Source: Candidatus Methylomirabilota bacterium
GTDB lineage: Bacteria > Methylomirabilota > Methylomirabilia > Methylomirabilales > Methylomirabilaceae
DNA: 7,855 bases
Assembly: GCA_016200385.1 (NCBI GenBank)
Contig: JACQEV010000069.1
Location: 1-7,855 of the forward strand
Reading direction: 5' to 3'
Below, piece by piece: positions 6,217-7,855 of this stretch; positions within the stretch are counted from its first letter, which is position 1; each line of letters starts with the position of its first letter. The position numbers were made by a program, and so were the translations under genes. Below the pieces are notes generated by a model that worked only from the letters and a program-made list of their open reading frames with translations, had not been told where the DNA came from and ran no database searches.

Positions 6217-7455
6217 TTACTGTGCCCTTGCCCGAAGTGAACCGATGCCGACCGGACTCAACGCACCGAAGATTGGCGCGGTCGGGATCGTGAGCGGCCC
6301 CGCGACAGGCCCATCCGCCAGCCTGAGGGAGTCGCCGCCGATGACCCGTTCCACTGAAGGTACGGAAACCGGCTCTTCGTAATTGCCCACACTCACCAGG
6401 GCATCAGCCTCCGGCGGACTGCCAAGGAGCGGGGGAGTTCGCCCGTCAGGCCCGGCCAACTCGGCCATCAGGAGGACGGCACGAACACCACGTCGTTCGC
6501 ATCGCTCTGCGGCCAGGAACAGATCCGTATCGGCGTTGCCGCCCCCTTCCTTGGTGACAATGGCCCCTTGCCAGTTGAGCAGACTGGCCAGGTTCGCTGC
6601 ATACTCGGCGACCAGCTCCTTCCCTTCGAGCGTGACCGGCTCGGGCTTCAGGATGATCCCACCGAAGGCGAGATCGTCACCGTCACGTGACAGCAGCTCC
6701 CGGATGATCGGGTTCGTGAGGTGGGCATACGTCGAGTTCTTCAGGGAGGGGTGGCCATAGTTACCGCTCACCACCGCGCCGTCGAGAAGCTCACCGGCGC
6801 TAATGAGCGTCTGCAAGATGTCTCGTGCGCTACGGCCGTAGACGAAGGTGTCCTTGAACGAGCCTTGCGCTTGGATGTTATAGATGTACCCGACCCGGGG
6901 CAGGCCGATCGCCGAGGAGGTTGGCGGCACGCGAAGCGACCGGTCGGGGGGCGCCGAACGGGCGATCCCTCCAACGTGGGCCGCAATGCGGAGCGCGGCC
7001 AGACGGATCGCAGCTTCATATTCACCCCAGGGCGCCCCTTCGACGGGCGTGAACTCCAGGATGAGGAGATGTTCTTTTGCCAATGGGCAGATCCCGGCCC
7101 CCGGCCCGGCCATGTCGATCAGGGCTTCCTGGGCGCGAGGCAGGGGACTGACGGTGAGCAGGACGCAGCCGCTCAGGATGTGCGTCTCGCCAGCCGCTGC
7201 CACTCGGGCGGGCCCAAGGAATCCAGGAAACACAACCCCGTCCCCCTCCTTTGCCCGCGGCTGAATCGCATCAAGAATCCGGATGATCCGGACGTTCTCG
7301 CCCGGCCGGGCGACGTGCAGCTCCAGAGAGCGGATCACGGGATGAGTGGCCAGCCCCAGGATCTGCTCCGCGGCCACAGTAAGAAGTCCGTCGCGCAGCG
7401 AGTTCTCGCCGCCGATCCGGATGTCCCTGACGATGTGTTCACGGACAGTGAGCAT
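6217..7455 (-). CDS. grdE: GrdE-like component B proprotein lacking the pyruvoyl cysteine
   Basis: Homologue of GrdE, the proprotein of component B. Normally it cleaves itself before an internal cysteine to give two subunits, the larger-numbered one bearing an N-terminal pyruvoyl group that binds the amino substrate. The start ATG at 7455 is chosen because LTVREHIVRDIRIG is where family homology begins and GAGGG lies 4 nt upstream; an 18-codon extension would run back into cbbX. At 412 residues it is close to the family's 420-430. Clear blocks (numbered from this start) are DMAGPGA (114-120), RVGYIYNIQAQG (187-198), DTFVYGRSARDIL (202-214), LDGAVVSGN (224-232) and NADTDLFLAAE (307-317). After SGN the classical protein has a Cys; here it is Tyr233 (codon 6757-6759), followed by GHPSLKN with no nearby Cys. 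Autocatalytic cleavage and a pyruvoyl cofactor are therefore unlikely. It follows cbbX by 7 nt and precedes grdB by 25 nt. Confidence 0.9.
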   Translation of the reverse strand: MLTVREHIVRDIRIGGENSLRDGLLTVAAEQILGLATHPVIRSLELHVARPGENVRIIRILDAIQPRAKEGDGVVFPGFLGPARVAAAGETHILSGCVLLTVSPLPRAQEALIDMAGPGAGICPLAKEHLLILEFTPVEGAPWGEYEAAIRLAALRIAAHVGGIARSAPPDRSLRVPPTSSAIGLPRVGYIYNIQAQGSFKDTFVYGRSARDILQTLISAGELLDGAVVSGNYGHPSLKNSTYAHLTNPIIRELLSRDGDDLAFGGIILKPEPVTLEGKELVAEYAANLASLLNWQGAIVTKEGGGNADTDLFLAAERCERRGVRAVLLMAELAGPDGRTPPLLGSPPEADALVSVGNYEEPVSVPSVERVIGGDSLRLADGPVAGPLTIPTAPIFGALSPVGIGSLRARAQ

Positions 7456-7462
7456 CACGCCC

Positions 7463-7855
7463 TCAGCGGCCCGCATCAAGCCGTTTGGCCGACTCCTCTG
7501 AGGTATCACGGTCGGGAGTCTCCAGGAACACGCGGCTCTTCAGGATGTCGGCCGCGTCGATGCGGCCCAACTCCTCCTTGGTCACTGTGCCGCCGCCGCT
7601 GTAGATGCGATTGGCCTGTCGCAGCTTGATCCGGTCGATGGCGTTTCTGATGCTGCGAGCGTTGGCGAAGTCCGGCAACGCCATTCGCCGTTCGATATAG
7701 GCGCGGAACGCCTCCCGCGCCGCGTCGTCCAGGTAATACTTCTGCTGGGCCAACATCATCTCCGCGATCTGCATCAGCTCATCGAGCGTAAAGTCGGGAA
7801 AGTCGAGATGATGGGCCACGCGGGAGCGCATCCCTGGGTTCGAGCGGAAGAACAC
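7463..7855 (-). CDS. cbbX: CbbX, red-type Rubisco activase (C-terminal part)
   Basis: The last 130 or so residues of an AAA+ protein of the CbbX/CfxQ family; the N-terminal two thirds with Walker A and B lie beyond the right edge. CbbX hexamers pull on the C-terminal tail of the red-type Rubisco large subunit to eject inhibitory sugar phosphates and are stimulated by RuBP and ATP. Visible are FFRSNPGMRSRVAHHLDFPD (the arginine-finger/sensor region), the helical lid with LMQIAEMMLAQQKYYL, and the sensor II segment FANARSIRNAIDRIKLRQA, ending in DAADILKSRVF. These match CbbX rather than other AAA+ proteins. The first visible codon is internal, not a start. The stop lies 7 nt before the grdE start, which makes translational coupling and a shared promoter upstream of cbbX likely. 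Rubisco genes themselves are not in the window. Confidence 0.92.
   Translation of the reverse strand: MFFRSNPGMRSRVAHHLDFPDFTLDELMQIAEMMLAQQKYYLDDAAREAFRAYIERRMALPDFANARSIRNAIDRIKLRQANRIYSGGGTVTKEELGRIDAADILKSRVFLETPDRDTSEESAKRLDAGR

Noticed and set aside
7456..7509. Upstream start for grdE at 7509
   Set aside because: The extra 18 residues lie inside cbbX, show no family resemblance, and are not needed given an ATG with GAGGG upstream at 7455.
6721..7629. Long plus-strand open frame of about 300 codons
   Set aside because: It lies antisense to grdE and the cbbX end, both supported by strong family motifs. A typical antisense shadow in GC-rich coding DNA.

Overview
The window reads as a piece of chromosome from a GC-rich, selenocysteine-decoding bacterium that carries the Calvin-Benson-Bassham (CBB) cycle. 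All genes I can support lie on the minus strand, so transcription runs from the right edge to the left. The cbbX end (red-type Rubisco activase), the Sec-encoding glycine reductase-type genes and the composition would suit an autotroph such as a Methylomirabilota (NC10)-like or proteobacterial lineage. That taxonomic guess is inference only.

Right part (about 7855-1920): a tight colinear series cbbX (partial) > grdE-like > grdB > grdC > grdA > purC. Gaps are 7, 25, 82, 47 and 45 nt, with no obvious terminator or promoter between genes. Two genes contain an in-frame TGA that must be read as selenocysteine: grdB at 5151-5153 and grdA at 3195-3197. A standard caller would split or shorten both. 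Each TGA is followed at the right distance by a stem-loop that can serve as a bacterial SECIS. The locus is not a textbook Stickland glycine reductase. The GrdE-like protein has Tyr where the pyruvoyl-forming Cys is expected, GrdB has Gly in place of the middle Cys of its U-x-x-C-x-x-C motif, and there is no grdD, thioredoxin or thioredoxin reductase gene in the set. GrdA looks fully conserved, including the C-F-V-U redox motif. Glycine, or a related compound, may therefore be reductively processed next to a Rubisco accessory gene, which raises a possible link to 2-phosphoglycolate/glycine salvage. The changed active-site residues also leave open a different substrate or chemistry.

Middle part (about 1128-1919): roughly 790 nt with no convincing gene. 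Its left two thirds looks like decayed or non-coding DNA. Its right third holds short palindromic repeats of interspersed type just downstream of purC.

Left part (about 75-1127): a small defence/toxin-antitoxin patch with two tandem modules. The first is an MNT nucleotidyltransferase (MntA-like) with a C-terminally truncated HEPN (HepT-like) partner that has lost its RNase motif. The second is an apparently intact mazE-mazF pair, in which the antitoxin is only 53 residues long and the toxin starts with GTG inside the antitoxin gene.
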